From Saprospirales bacterium (lineage in GTDB: Bacteria > Bacteroidota > Bacteroidia > Chitinophagales > Saprospiraceae), in assembly GCA_016711045.1 (NCBI GenBank), contig JADJTT010000001.1:806001-870000 (forward strand): 64,000 bases of DNA, read 5' to 3'. Below, piece by piece: positions 24,679 to 32,800 of the stretch. Each line of letters begins with the position of its first letter. Position 1 is the first letter of the stretch. The notes beneath the pieces are model-generated. The model was not told the DNA's origin, ran no database searches, and saw nothing but the letters and a program-made list of their open reading frames with translations. The position numbers were made by a program, and so were the translations under genes.

Positions 24679-24746
24679 GGGACTAGTGCCGCCGCTGGCC
24701 GTAATAGTCCCAAGTGATTTGACGGCCGAAGGGCGTCAAATCACTT
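24679..24746. other. Two adjacent hairpins upstream of pdxA
   Basis: GGGACTA (24679-24685) pairs with TAGTCCC (24705-24711). Directly after, AAGTGATTTGACG (24712-24724) pairs perfectly with CGTCAAATCACTT (24734-24746), followed by TTTCTTT. The second looks like a plus-strand terminator, yet no plus-strand gene ends nearby. It may end a short RNA started in 24561-24680 or act as an attenuator ahead of pdxA (start 24851). Confidence 0.55.
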
Positions 24747-24850
24747 TTTCTTTAGTATAGCTCAACGGATTGCATCAATCCCTCGCAAATTTTGGATATT
24801 TGTGATTCTGAGGAAATTGTTGCATTTTTCCGTTCTGCAAAAAAACAGAC

Positions 24851-25939
24851 ATGTATTCCACAAAACCCAAAATAGGTATAAGTATTGGCGATATTAACGG
24901 CATCGGATTGGAAGTCATCCTGAAAACCCTGGCCATAAAAGAAGTCCGGGATCGATGTATCCCTATTATTTATGGCTCGTCCAAGGTCGTTTCCTACCAT
25001 AAGAATATTATCTCCGTAGAAGATTTTCCATTTCACCCCCTTCGCACCGCCGAACGCCCGAATCCCGACCGGATTAATGTGGTAAATTGCTGGCAGGAGA
25101 ACATCAACATTACGCTGGGAAAACCCACGGATGAAAGTGGCAGGTATGCCATTATTTCGCTGGAGCAGGCGGCTAAAGATCTAAAAGCCGGATTAATTGA
25201 CGCCCTGGTAACCGCCCCTGTTAGCAAAGAAGCGCTGCAAATGGCCAATTTTCCATTTACAGGGCACACCGAGTACCTCACTCATGAAATGGGCGCCAAA
25301 GAAAGCCTGATGCTCATGGTATACGACAACCTCCGAATTGGCCTGGTGACTAACCACCTGCCTATTAACCAGGTTGCCGAAAATATCTCCAAGGAGTTGA
25401 TCCTCTCTAAACTCCGGGTTTTCTATGAAACCCTGAAAGTTGACTTCGGACTGGAACGGCCTACCATTGCCGTGCTTTCCCTCAACCCCCATGCCAGCGA
25501 CGGCGGACTTATCGGCAATGAAGAAGAGCGGTTCATCCGCCCTGCCGTAGTAGAAGCAAAAAAAGGAGGGATGATGGCTTTGGGGCCATTTCCCGCCGAT
25601 GGCTTTTTCGGTTCCGGTCAATTTGCCAAATTTGACGGGGTGCTCGCCATGTACCACGACCAGGGCCTTATTCCGTTTAAAACGCTGGCTTTTGGCGGAG
25701 GCATTAACTTCACGGCCGGGTTAACCGGCATTCGAACTTCCCCCGACCACGGCACTGGATTCGAAATTGCCGGACAAAATGCGGCGGATCACTCTTCTTT
25801 CATGCAAGCCGTATTCCTCGCAATTGACCTGGCTCGCAACCGGAAAGAATATGCCGATATGCATGCCAATGCATTGGTCAAAAGGGAAAAAACCGCTGAA
25901 TTGGAGGAAGAATCTTCTACCGAAAGCCTGGATGATTAA
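24851..25939 (+). CDS. pdxA: 4-hydroxythreonine-4-phosphate dehydrogenase
   Basis: 362 residues with the PdxA pattern: N-terminal PKIGISIGDINGIGLEVILKTL, the region ALVTAPVSKEALQMANFPFTGHTEYLTHEMG (metal and substrate binding), SLNPHASDGGLIGNEE, and MYHDQGLIPFKTLAFGGGINFTAGLTGIRTSPDHGTGFEIAG. It oxidises 4-phosphohydroxy-L-threonine with NAD in DXP-dependent vitamin B6 synthesis; metal ligands are His residues in GHTEY, HDQG and PDHG. An acidic tail (ELEEESSTESLDD) is an addition. Confidence 0.95.
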   Translation: MYSTKPKIGISIGDINGIGLEVILKTLAIKEVRDRCIPIIYGSSKVVSYHKNIISVEDFPFHPLRTAERPNPDRINVVNCWQENINITLGKPTDESGRYAIISLEQAAKDLKAGLIDALVTAPVSKEALQMANFPFTGHTEYLTHEMGAKESLMLMVYDNLRIGLVTNHLPINQVAENISKELILSKLRVFYETLKVDFGLERPTIAVLSLNPHASDGGLIGNEEERFIRPAVVEAKKGGMMALGPFPADGFFGSGQFAKFDGVLAMYHDQGLIPFKTLAFGGGINFTAGLTGIRTSPDHGTGFEIAGQNAADHSSFMQAVFLAIDLARNRKEYADMHANALVKREKTAELEEESSTESLDD

Positions 25940-26058
25940 TCCATCCGAACACATGTTTTTTACCGAACCTTTGGACCAAATCGGGAAAAAGTCTATTTTT
26001 GCGGGGATTTTCAGGAAAAGACCTGTTTTCATTTTCCAACCCCGACAAGACGACCACT

Positions 26059-26430
26059 ATGAGTCAGATTATGGCGAAAACCCGATACTCGGATGAAGAG
26101 CTCAATGAATTTAGAGCCTTGATTGAAGAAAAACTAGAGAAAGCCAAAAATCAGCTCCTTTTTTATCAACAACAACTCGAAGACCTGGCTGACAACCCGG
26201 ATGCAAAAATTCGGGGATTAGATGATGGAACCGGAACAGCAGAGAACGAGCAACTTTACCAACTGGCCTCTCGCCAGCAAAAACTCATACAACACCTGGA
26301 AAACGCACTGGTCCGGGTACACAACAAAACATACGGAATTTGTCGTGTCTCCGGAAAACTCATTTCCAAAGAACGATTAAAAGCAGTGCCCCATGCTACC
26401 TTGAGCATGGAAGCAAAAAAAGTTCAGTAG
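26059..26430 (+). CDS. TraR/DksA-like protein without the zinc-finger cysteines
   Basis: About 123 residues from ATG 26059 (MSQIMAKTRYSDEELNEFRALIEEKLEKA); ATG 26071 is an alternative. A coiled-coil N-terminal half with the acidic tip region DGTGTAENEQLY is followed by a DksA-type C-terminal globule, NKTYGICRVSGKLISKERLKAVPHATLSMEAKK. In canonical DksA this holds four zinc-binding Cys; only one remains here. DksA-like proteins act in the RNA polymerase secondary channel. The gene directly precedes lspA on the same strand, a plausible co-transcribed pair. Confidence 0.8.
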   Translation: MSQIMAKTRYSDEELNEFRALIEEKLEKAKNQLLFYQQQLEDLADNPDAKIRGLDDGTGTAENEQLYQLASRQQKLIQHLENALVRVHNKTYGICRVSGKLISKERLKAVPHATLSMEAKKVQ

Positions 26431-26524
26431 CCTCTCTCTTTCTGTACCTCCGGTTAAACCGGAGACACCGTGGAATGTTACTATAACCATGCGGATGGGG
26501 TCCATCCATTAAAATTGCAGCGTA

Positions 26525-27241
26525 TTGAAACCCGCAGTCAAAGTCTTCCTCTTGGTATTTTTGATCCTTCTGATCGACCAAACGCTCAAGTTTTGGGTCA
26601 AAACACACATGGAATATGGGGAGGAAATCCTTCTTTTGGGATTTAATTGGGCCCGGCTCCATTTTGTAGAAAATAACGGCATGGCTTTCGGCCTTTCCCT
26701 CGGCGGAGACTACGGTAAGTTAGCGCTTAGCCTATTCCGCATCCTGGCTGTGCTTTTCCTCATCTACTACCTCCGCTTCCTTATCCGCGAAAAAGCATCC
26801 TTCGGGCTCCTTGCCAGCTTCGCCATGATACTTGCCGGAGCCGTTGGCAATATACTGGACAGCGCGTTTTACGGACTGATCTTCTCGCCCTCCAGCCACC
26901 ACACCGTAGCTGCGTTATTGCCTCCTGAAGGGGGTTACGCCGGCTTCCTGCATGGCATGGTAGTCGATATGCTTTACTTCCCCATTGTCGAGGATAAAAT
27001 TTTTCCCAATTGGTTTCCAATTTTGGCCAATAAGCCTTTTACCTTCTTCCGGCCCGTTTTCAACATCGCCGATTCCGCTATTACGGTGGGGGTGCTGAGC
27101 CTCATTATCTTTCATCGGCAGTTTTTTAGCGGCCATATCCACCCTAAACCCATACCGGAAGTAACCACTACTGCGGAGGTGGAAGTGGAAGAAACCACAT
27201 CCGGTGGCAAAGAATCAGAAGAGGAACAACAGCAAGCCTAA
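26525..27241 (+). CDS. lspA: Lipoprotein signal peptidase (signal peptidase II)
   Basis: 238 residues from TTG 26525; an in-frame stop at 26510-26512 leaves no upstream ATG. The LspA motifs are in order: LLIDQTLKFWVKTHM, VENNGMAFGLSLGG, AGAVGNILDSAFYGLIF (catalytic Asp) and FNIADSAITVGVL (second catalytic Asp). Four membrane helices are visible. The loop between the Asp motifs is long (HTVAALLPPEGGYAGFLHGMVVDMLYFP), as is common in Bacteroidota, and the tail is Glu-rich. The enzyme cleaves lipoprotein signals such as those of several gene products in this window. Confidence 0.93.
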   Translation: MKPAVKVFLLVFLILLIDQTLKFWVKTHMEYGEEILLLGFNWARLHFVENNGMAFGLSLGGDYGKLALSLFRILAVLFLIYYLRFLIREKASFGLLASFAMILAGAVGNILDSAFYGLIFSPSSHHTVAALLPPEGGYAGFLHGMVVDMLYFPIVEDKIFPNWFPILANKPFTFFRPVFNIADSAITVGVLSLIIFHRQFFSGHIHPKPIPEVTTTAEVEVEETTSGGKESEEEQQQA

Positions 27242-27243
27242 AC

Positions 27244-27281
27244 AAAAAAGGGCCAGCCCCATGGAGGCTGGCCCTTTTTTT
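27244..27281. terminator. Bidirectional terminator after lspA
   Basis: GGGCCAGCC (27250-27258) pairs with GGCTGGCCC (27266-27274) around 7 bases, with an A-tract before and a T-tract after. It serves lspA (plus) and the opposing ArsR-type gene ending at 27303. Confidence 0.9.
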
Positions 27282-27302
27282 AGGTTTAAAAAACACCAAT
27301 TA

Positions 27303-27635
27303 CTAATCATCTAAATCTTCGACATCCTTGCTCTCCTCCAAAAACTTGTCTATGGTGCCAAGTGTTTGGGAAATCATATCATAATTGAGGCTGTAGTGGA
27401 TGTACTTACCCTGACGCTCCGTATTCACCACGCCCACCGAACGCAAAATCCGAAGGTGTTGAGAGGTAATGGATTGCTCGAGTTTTAAGGTGTTGTAAAT
27501 TTTATTCACATTTATCGACCCATTTTGGTCGATAAACTCAAGGATCTTGATTCGCAGGGGATGTGCCAATGCCCTCAACAACTCAGACGACTCCCTAAGC
27601 TTTTCGTTATTTAAAACAACTTTAGCTTTTCCCAT
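27303..27635 (-). CDS. ArsR/SmtB-type winged-helix regulator (first of a tandem pair)
   Basis: 110 residues with the ArsR-family fold: LLRALAHPLRIKILEFIDQNGSINVNKIYNTLKLEQSITSQHLRILRSVGVVNTERQGKYIHYSLN, where LEQSITSQHLRIL is the recognition helix region and the GKYIHY wing follows. No cysteine is present, so the classic CxC metal sites are absent and the inducer is unknown. The C-terminal tail is acidic. It is a paralogue of the gene at 27812-28150 on the same strand, separated by 176 bases. Confidence 0.88.
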   Translation of the reverse strand: MGKAKVVLNNEKLRESSELLRALAHPLRIKILEFIDQNGSINVNKIYNTLKLEQSITSQHLRILRSVGVVNTERQGKYIHYSLNYDMISQTLGTIDKFLEESKDVEDLDD

Positions 27636-27811
27636 AGATTGGATATTTGAAGTGGATTGCTTATACCAAGAGCAAATATGCGCTTTTTTGCATTCTTTTC
27701 AAACCGGACCCCCTCTTTAATCCCTAAAGATCATCGAATTGTCATCCAGTCACCACTTTTGAGAAAAGACCAACAAATATCCTGCTGCTTTTTTAAGCAG
27801 CTAGTTGCTGA

Positions 27812-28150
27812 TTAGATAATCAACTCCTCCACTAGGCGAGAAATCTGAGCCAAGCGTTCTTTGTCAAGCGAATAATAAATGAATTTTCCATGTCTTTCGG
27901 TACGAACTACCGCTGCCCTGCGCAGAATCGCAAGGTGTTGAGAAGCGACTGATTGCTCCAGGCGAAGACGAACGTAAATGTCGGTAACAGTCATTTTTTC
28001 GCCATCCTCCAACAAATCAATAATCCGCTGGCGCAATTTGTGATTTATGGATCTCAGTACCAGCACAGCTCTTCTTAATTCCGCATAATCAAGTGTCACA
28101 AACTGCATTCCCTTCTTCAGTACTACAGCTTCATCCTTTTGCTTTCTCAT
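27812..28150 (-). CDS. ArsR/SmtB-type winged-helix regulator (second of a tandem pair)
   Basis: 112 residues: LRSINHKLRQRIIDLLEDGEKMTVTDIYVRLRLEQSVASQHLAILRRAAVVRTERHGKFIYYSLD is a complete winged-helix DNA-binding domain. The LEQS(V/I)xSQHL motif is shared with the neighbour at 27303, marking them as paralogues. No Cys or His cluster suggests metal sensing. TTGACGTCAA (28203-28212), a 10-bp palindrome about 55 bases upstream of the start, could be an operator. No obvious target operon is attached. Confidence 0.88.
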   Translation of the reverse strand: MRKQKDEAVVLKKGMQFVTLDYAELRRAVLVLRSINHKLRQRIIDLLEDGEKMTVTDIYVRLRLEQSVASQHLAILRRAAVVRTERHGKFIYYSLDKERLAQISRLVEELII

Positions 28151-28318
28151 ATTGGTGTTTTTTTATATTTCACTTATCCCAAAACCGTGCCAAAATTTTT
28201 TTTTGACGTCAATTGGGGTAAATGAAACAATACTTAAATCGGCTCCCCAAAGTAAAGAGTTTCTAAGAACAATAGAAAATTTTTTATAATTTATTTATTT
28301 TAATAATGTTTGGTAGCA

Positions 28319-29020
28319 TTAGCCTTGGTCACCCCACCACTTTTTCTTGGACGTGGTGATGTTCGGCGGCTTTAAATAGGTAGGAGAAAAGTAAGCCACA
28401 TCTTCAAATTGTCCTTTCCCAAAGGCAGTTTCTGCCAATGCTACCATAAAGGATGCACCAATTTTTATGTCTATGAAACGCGTTCCGGGCTTGCTTAGTA
28501 TAGACGTGCATTTGGCTGCCCCGTCTCCCGAGAAAATAAGTTGCCGCTCCGCGTTGATCCAGGGGTCAAAGGAGTCCGGCTCTACTATCAAGGCCTGTAC
28601 AGGCGCCTGAATCTCCAGCTCCGCATTGTAAATAGCCGTGTAAACCTCCATCCGGCGGGCATCGATCATCGGGCAATACCATGCATGCACATCCCCCACT
28701 TCTGCCGCCATACCCCATGCCAGGGACTGCAGTGTATCCACCTTGATTAGCGGCTTTCCCAGTGCAAAACAAATGCCTTTGGCTGTTGCCGCACCCACGC
28801 GCAGGGCTGTATAGGATCCGGGGCCGGCACTGAGAGCCACCGCATCCAGCGTATGAAGCGAAGTACCTGATTCTGCCATACAACGCTCGATCAAACGGGT
28901 CATCACTTTCCCATGTTCATTCGGCGTTGAAACCTCCTGCAAACTCAGAAGCTGCCCCCCTTCACTCAGGGCAACCGAACAAACGGCCGTAGCCGACTCA
29001 ATTAGCAATATCCGGGACAT
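28319..29020 (-). CDS. tsaB: tRNA threonylcarbamoyladenosine biosynthesis protein TsaB
   Basis: The start at 29020 gives MSRILLIESATAVCSVALSEGG, the family N-terminus (ASKHA fold, first phosphate-binding region); upstream in-frame sequence is not conserved. VALSAGPGSYTALRVGAATAKGICFALGKPLIKVDTL is the second signature. TsaB pairs with TsaD and TsaE to make the universal t6A37 modification of ANN-decoding tRNAs. The length of 233 residues is typical. It diverges from prfA, 104 bases apart. Confidence 0.93.
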   Translation of the reverse strand: MSRILLIESATAVCSVALSEGGQLLSLQEVSTPNEHGKVMTRLIERCMAESGTSLHTLDAVALSAGPGSYTALRVGAATAKGICFALGKPLIKVDTLQSLAWGMAAEVGDVHAWYCPMIDARRMEVYTAIYNAELEIQAPVQALIVEPDSFDPWINAERQLIFSGDGAAKCTSILSKPGTRFIDIKIGASFMVALAETAFGKGQFEDVAYFSPTYLKPPNITTSKKKWWGDQG

Positions 29021-29124
29021 ACCGGCAAAATACCACAGAATTCTTATTTTTGCTGGAAATGGCGTCCCTTTCATGAAACTTCCACGCCTTCTTTGCCGTT
29101 TTATTTCCACTCTAATAAAAATCC

Positions 29125-30201
29125 ATGATCGATAAATTACAATCCATCGTTGACCGCTTCCGAACCCTGGAAGAACAGCTCGCTGACCCGTCTGTGATCA
29201 GCGATATGGATCGTTTTAGGAAAGTTAATAAGGAATACAAAGACTTAAAGGAGATCGTCGATGTATTCCTTGAGTACAAACAGGTGGTAGCCCACCTCCA
29301 ATCCGCCAAAGAATTGCTCCGGGAAAAAGATCCTGAATTGCGGGAAATGGCCCAGACCGAAATGGAGGAACTTGGCCCCAAAAAAGAAGAATTGGAGGAA
29401 ACACTCAAATTCCTGATCATCCCTAAAGATCCGGAAGACACCAAAGACGTCCTCTTTGAAATCCGCGCAGGAACAGGAGGGGATGAAGCCAGCTTGTTTG
29501 CGGGCGATCTGTACCGCATGTATTCCAGATATTTTGACAAGCAAGGCTGGAAAACCGAAGCCATTGAAATCAATGAAGGTACCGTAGGCGGCTACAGCAA
29601 GCTGATCCTCGAAGTAAGCGGCGATCAGGTTTTCGGCAAACTCAAATTTGAATCGGGCGCCCACCGGGTGCAGCGCGTGCCCAAAACCGAATCCCAAGGC
29701 CGTGTCCATACATCCGCCGTCACCGTGGTCGTCATGCCCAAACTGGAAATGGAGGACGTCAATATCGTCAAATCCGATCTTCGGGTTGAAACATTCCGGT
29801 CCAGCGGCGCAGGTGGCCAGCACGTGAACAAAACAGAATCCGGGGTCCGCTTTATCCACATCCCTACCGGAGTAGTTTCGGAAAGCCAGGATGGGCGATC
29901 CCAGATCCAAAACCGGGAAATTGCCTTGCAACGCCTCTACCAGAAAATCTATGAAGCCGAAAAGGCACGCCACGAATCCACCGTCGCAGCAAATCGGAAA
30001 TCATTGGTCGGTTCAGGCGATCGCTCCGAAAAGATACGCACCTACAACTACCCTCAAAACCGGGTAACCGACCACCGGATCAACCTCACCCTTTACAACC
30101 TTGATCAGGTGCTGGAAGGTGATCTCGAGGGTATTATCGAAGCCCTCCAGCTGGCAGAAAACACCGAAAAGCTAAAAGCCAGCGAAACAGAACAGGTTTA
30201 A
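29125..30201 (+). CDS. prfA: Peptide chain release factor 1
   Basis: 358 residues. The stop-codon recognition loop of RF1 is seen as RVPKTESQGRVHTSAVTV (PxT motif, here PKT), and the catalytic GGQ is in RSSGAGGQHVNKTESGVR. The N-terminal coiled region and C-terminal SGDRSEKIRTYNYPQNRVTDHRI complete the family pattern. It releases peptides at UAA and UAG. The next gene starts 37 bases downstream. Confidence 0.96.
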   Translation: MIDKLQSIVDRFRTLEEQLADPSVISDMDRFRKVNKEYKDLKEIVDVFLEYKQVVAHLQSAKELLREKDPELREMAQTEMEELGPKKEELEETLKFLIIPKDPEDTKDVLFEIRAGTGGDEASLFAGDLYRMYSRYFDKQGWKTEAIEINEGTVGGYSKLILEVSGDQVFGKLKFESGAHRVQRVPKTESQGRVHTSAVTVVVMPKLEMEDVNIVKSDLRVETFRSSGAGGQHVNKTESGVRFIHIPTGVVSESQDGRSQIQNREIALQRLYQKIYEAEKARHESTVAANRKSLVGSGDRSEKIRTYNYPQNRVTDHRINLTLYNLDQVLEGDLEGIIEALQLAENTEKLKASETEQV

Positions 30202-30238
30202 TGCTCATTTCCATTCACCCATATTTTTAATCGAGACA

Positions 30239-31537
30239 ATGAAATTGCTTCTCCAATTCCTGTTCATTTCGTGGTTTACGATCCCTGCTACGCTTGCCCA
30301 GACGACTGCCCGGGTAGTAGTCGACCTTCCGGTTGCAGAATCCTTCCTTTCTGAAGAGACCACAGTGATTCCTATTGCGCTTTCCGATGTGGCGCCTTTC
30401 CTGGCGTATTCAGTGGAATGGGAAGCCACCCCGGATATTTCCCTTCAAATCAGGTTCTACGAATCTAACGAAGGTGCATGGGGAGATTGGCAAGCCCTGG
30501 AGCCCGATCCGCATTCAGACCGGAAAGCCCCGGGTTATGTCAGCCAGTTAGGCTTTGCCCCTGCTGCCAGTACCGATTTTAGCCTGCGTATTGCACCCCC
30601 TTATACAAAATCCGACCTGTTCAAGGTGCGATGTCATTTTTTTAACCCCGGGAAAAGCAGTGCACAAGCGCAGGCAGACCACGGCGATCGCGCCGGCTGC
30701 CCCTGCCCGCAGCCCAACTACCTGGATAGACTCGGCTGGTGTCCCAGTGGCAACTGCCCAATTGACCCCACGCCCCAACCCACCGTAGTGACCCATCTAA
30801 TCGTACACCATTCCGCAGGCTCCAATTCTTCGAGCGATTGGTCGGCCGTGGTGCGCAGCATTTGGGACTATCACGTCAATGTCAACGGATGGGATGATAT
30901 TGGATATAACTGGCTGATCGACCCGAATGGCGTGCTTTACGAAGGCCGTGGAAACGACCTGCAGGGCGCCCACTTTTGCGGCACCAATGCAGGCACCATG
31001 GGAATTTGCATGTTGGGTACCTTTACGTCTGTAGTGCCCTCCAATCAGTCTGTCGGCAAATTGGAAAAACTGCTCGCCTGGAAATGCTGTGATCGCAATA
31101 TAGACCCGGAAGATTTCTCTTTCCACCCAAACTCTGGCCTCAACCTGTTTAATATTTCCGGGCACCGCGATGGGATTTGTTCTACGGAGTGCCCGGGCGA
31201 CTCGCTTTATGCACGCCTCCCCCTCATCCGCACCGATGTGAAAGATTCGATCGATGCCTGCCTGCCCAGCAGCACTAATGAAAAACTGGACTTGGAAACA
31301 GCTACCCAGGTGTTTCCCAACCCGGCCCGCGATGTTTTGTATATTCAACTGCCCCCCAACCTTCCAGGAAGCGCCATACTTCGACTGTTCGATCCGCAAG
31401 GCCGGGTGGTATGGCAATCCGGAAACGCTTATCAGGGAGGCGAGTTGATCACCCTTTCCATCAAAGGTTGGCCCACCGGCTGGTACTCCCTGCAAGTTGG
31501 CCCCGGAGGCCCTAATCTGAAAGTGCTCATTCAATGA
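30239..31537 (+). CDS. PGRP-type N-acetylmuramoyl-L-alanine amidase with T9SS type A domain
   Basis: 432 residues, signal peptide MKLLLQFLFISWFTIPATLAQ. Residues about 180-335 are a type 2 amidase/PGRP domain: THLIVHHSAGSN (first zinc His), WDYHVNVNGWDDIGYNWLIDPNGVLYEGRG (catalytic Tyr region), GHRDGICSTECPGDSLY (second His and zinc Cys). The C-terminus (TQVFPNPARDVLYIQLPP, FDPQGRVVW, PTGWYSLQV, LKVLIQ) is a type A sorting domain. A peptidoglycan amidase sent out through T9SS is more likely to act on other cells or debris than on its own wall. It overlaps the following NlpC/P60 gene by ATGA. Confidence 0.9.
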   Translation: MKLLLQFLFISWFTIPATLAQTTARVVVDLPVAESFLSEETTVIPIALSDVAPFLAYSVEWEATPDISLQIRFYESNEGAWGDWQALEPDPHSDRKAPGYVSQLGFAPAASTDFSLRIAPPYTKSDLFKVRCHFFNPGKSSAQAQADHGDRAGCPCPQPNYLDRLGWCPSGNCPIDPTPQPTVVTHLIVHHSAGSNSSSDWSAVVRSIWDYHVNVNGWDDIGYNWLIDPNGVLYEGRGNDLQGAHFCGTNAGTMGICMLGTFTSVVPSNQSVGKLEKLLAWKCCDRNIDPEDFSFHPNSGLNLFNISGHRDGICSTECPGDSLYARLPLIRTDVKDSIDACLPSSTNEKLDLETATQVFPNPARDVLYIQLPPNLPGSAILRLFDPQGRVVWQSGNAYQGGELITLSIKGWPTGWYSLQVGPGGPNLKVLIQ

Positions 31538-32712
31538 AATTTCTTCCCTGGCTGGCACTTGCAGGCAGTTTGTTGGCCTGGAATTGTACCGACCAGGCTA
31601 CATACACCCGGGCTATAGAGCTGCTGGAAGAGTCCAGACAACAGTTTTGCCCCGATAAACGGGTTTGCATCTGGGAGGTGGACCTTTCTCAAAAAAAGCC
31701 TTTTGTGTTGAAAGGCAGCACCAATATTCCGGAAGCCAAAGAGCTGTTGCTCCAAAAGCTAACGGACGCCCAAATCCCCTTCATGGACAGCTTACAAGTC
31801 CTTCCTTCCGTAGATTTGGAGGGAAAACACTTCGGTTTGGTATGTGTCTCTGTGTGCAACATTCGCTCCGAACCCAAACACGCTTCTGAATTGGCTACCC
31901 AAGCGACTTTGGGTAGCCCTCTTATGATATATGAGCAGCGAGGCGATTGGTTTCGCGTTCAAACGCCCGATAAATACATTGGTTGGCTGGACAATGGCGG
32001 ATTTACCCGCTGTGATAGTGCAACCTGGGAGAATTGGCGCAGGGCTGAAAAGCTGTTGGTTACCCGCGAATTCGCCCTGGCATATCATGCTCCCGACCTC
32101 AGCAGCCCTTCTGTTTCGGATCTCGTTAGTGGTTGTTTGTTCACATTGCTGGAAAACACAGGGCAATTCTATAAAATTGGATTTCCGGATGGGCGTATCG
32201 GCTTCGTTTCAGTAGAGGATGCCCAACCTTTTCTTCCCTGGTTGAGCACTGTCAATCCGGAGCCTGAGTCTATTCTCAGGTCGGCCTTTAATCTTATGGG
32301 CAGGCCTTATCTTTGGGGCGGCACCAGTGTAAAAGGAATGGATTGCAGCGGGTTCACCAAAATGGTTTTTTTCCAAAATGGACTCCTCCTTCCCAGGGAT
32401 GCTTCCCAACAAGTGCGGGTGGGTGACGATATTGATACGGATACGACCTTTTCTTCTCTTGAACCCGGTGATTTACTCTTCTTCGGCCGAAAAGCAACGG
32501 AAGGCCTTCCGGAAAAGATTACCCATGTAGCCATTTATATTGGTGCGGGAAAGTTCATTCATGCTTCCAGCCAGGTAAAAGTGGAAAGCCTGTTGCCGGC
32601 TGATCCAAATTACTCCGACTATCGGCGTTCAACTTTCGTTCGGGCAAAAAGACTGCTTTCTACCCACCTCGACAGTATGACGTTGTTGCGCAACCAACCC
32701 GTTTTCCAATGA
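31534..32712 (+). CDS. NlpC/P60 peptidase lipoprotein with SH3 domains
   Basis: 392 residues; the N-terminus MKFLPWLALAGSLLAWNC is a probable lipoprotein signal. Residues about 98-160 and 170-230 resemble two bacterial SH3 domains (VSVCNIRSEPKHASELATQATLGSPLMIY; FALAYHAPDLSSPSVSDLVSG). The C40 catalytic domain follows: RPYLWGGTSVKGMDCSGFTKMVF (nucleophile Cys271) and KITHVAIYIGAGKFIHAS (catalytic His). The family cleaves gamma-D-Glu-diaminopimelate bonds in peptidoglycan stems. The ATG overlaps the stop of the amidase gene, so they are translationally coupled. Confidence 0.92.
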   Translation: MKFLPWLALAGSLLAWNCTDQATYTRAIELLEESRQQFCPDKRVCIWEVDLSQKKPFVLKGSTNIPEAKELLLQKLTDAQIPFMDSLQVLPSVDLEGKHFGLVCVSVCNIRSEPKHASELATQATLGSPLMIYEQRGDWFRVQTPDKYIGWLDNGGFTRCDSATWENWRRAEKLLVTREFALAYHAPDLSSPSVSDLVSGCLFTLLENTGQFYKIGFPDGRIGFVSVEDAQPFLPWLSTVNPEPESILRSAFNLMGRPYLWGGTSVKGMDCSGFTKMVFFQNGLLLPRDASQQVRVGDDIDTDTTFSSLEPGDLLFFGRKATEGLPEKITHVAIYIGAGKFIHASSQVKVESLLPADPNYSDYRRSTFVRAKRLLSTHLDSMTLLRNQPVFQ

Positions 32713-32747
32713 GGAATCCACCCTTGTGAAACAATTTGTTTTTTTTA

Positions 32748-32778
32748 TTTGATTAAAAAACTTTTTGTTTTATATTTG
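32748..32778 (+). promoter_or_regulatory. Consensus Bacteroidota promoter
   Basis: TTTG (32748-32751), 19 bases, then TATATTTG (32771-32778): an exact match to the -33/-7 consensus TTTG-N19-TAnnTTTG. It serves the glucosaminidase-like gene at 32800. Confidence 0.8.
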
Positions 32779-32800
32779 TGATAGTAAAACCATACTATCA
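32779..32800 (+). promoter_or_regulatory. Inverted repeat covering the start region
   Basis: TGATAGT (32779-32785) and ACTATCA (32794-32800) are perfect 7-bp arms around 8 bases, placed between the -7 element and the ATG, whose A is the last base of the right arm. It may be a repressor operator at the transcription start, or a 5' hairpin affecting initiation. The untranslated leader would be very short. Confidence 0.55.
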
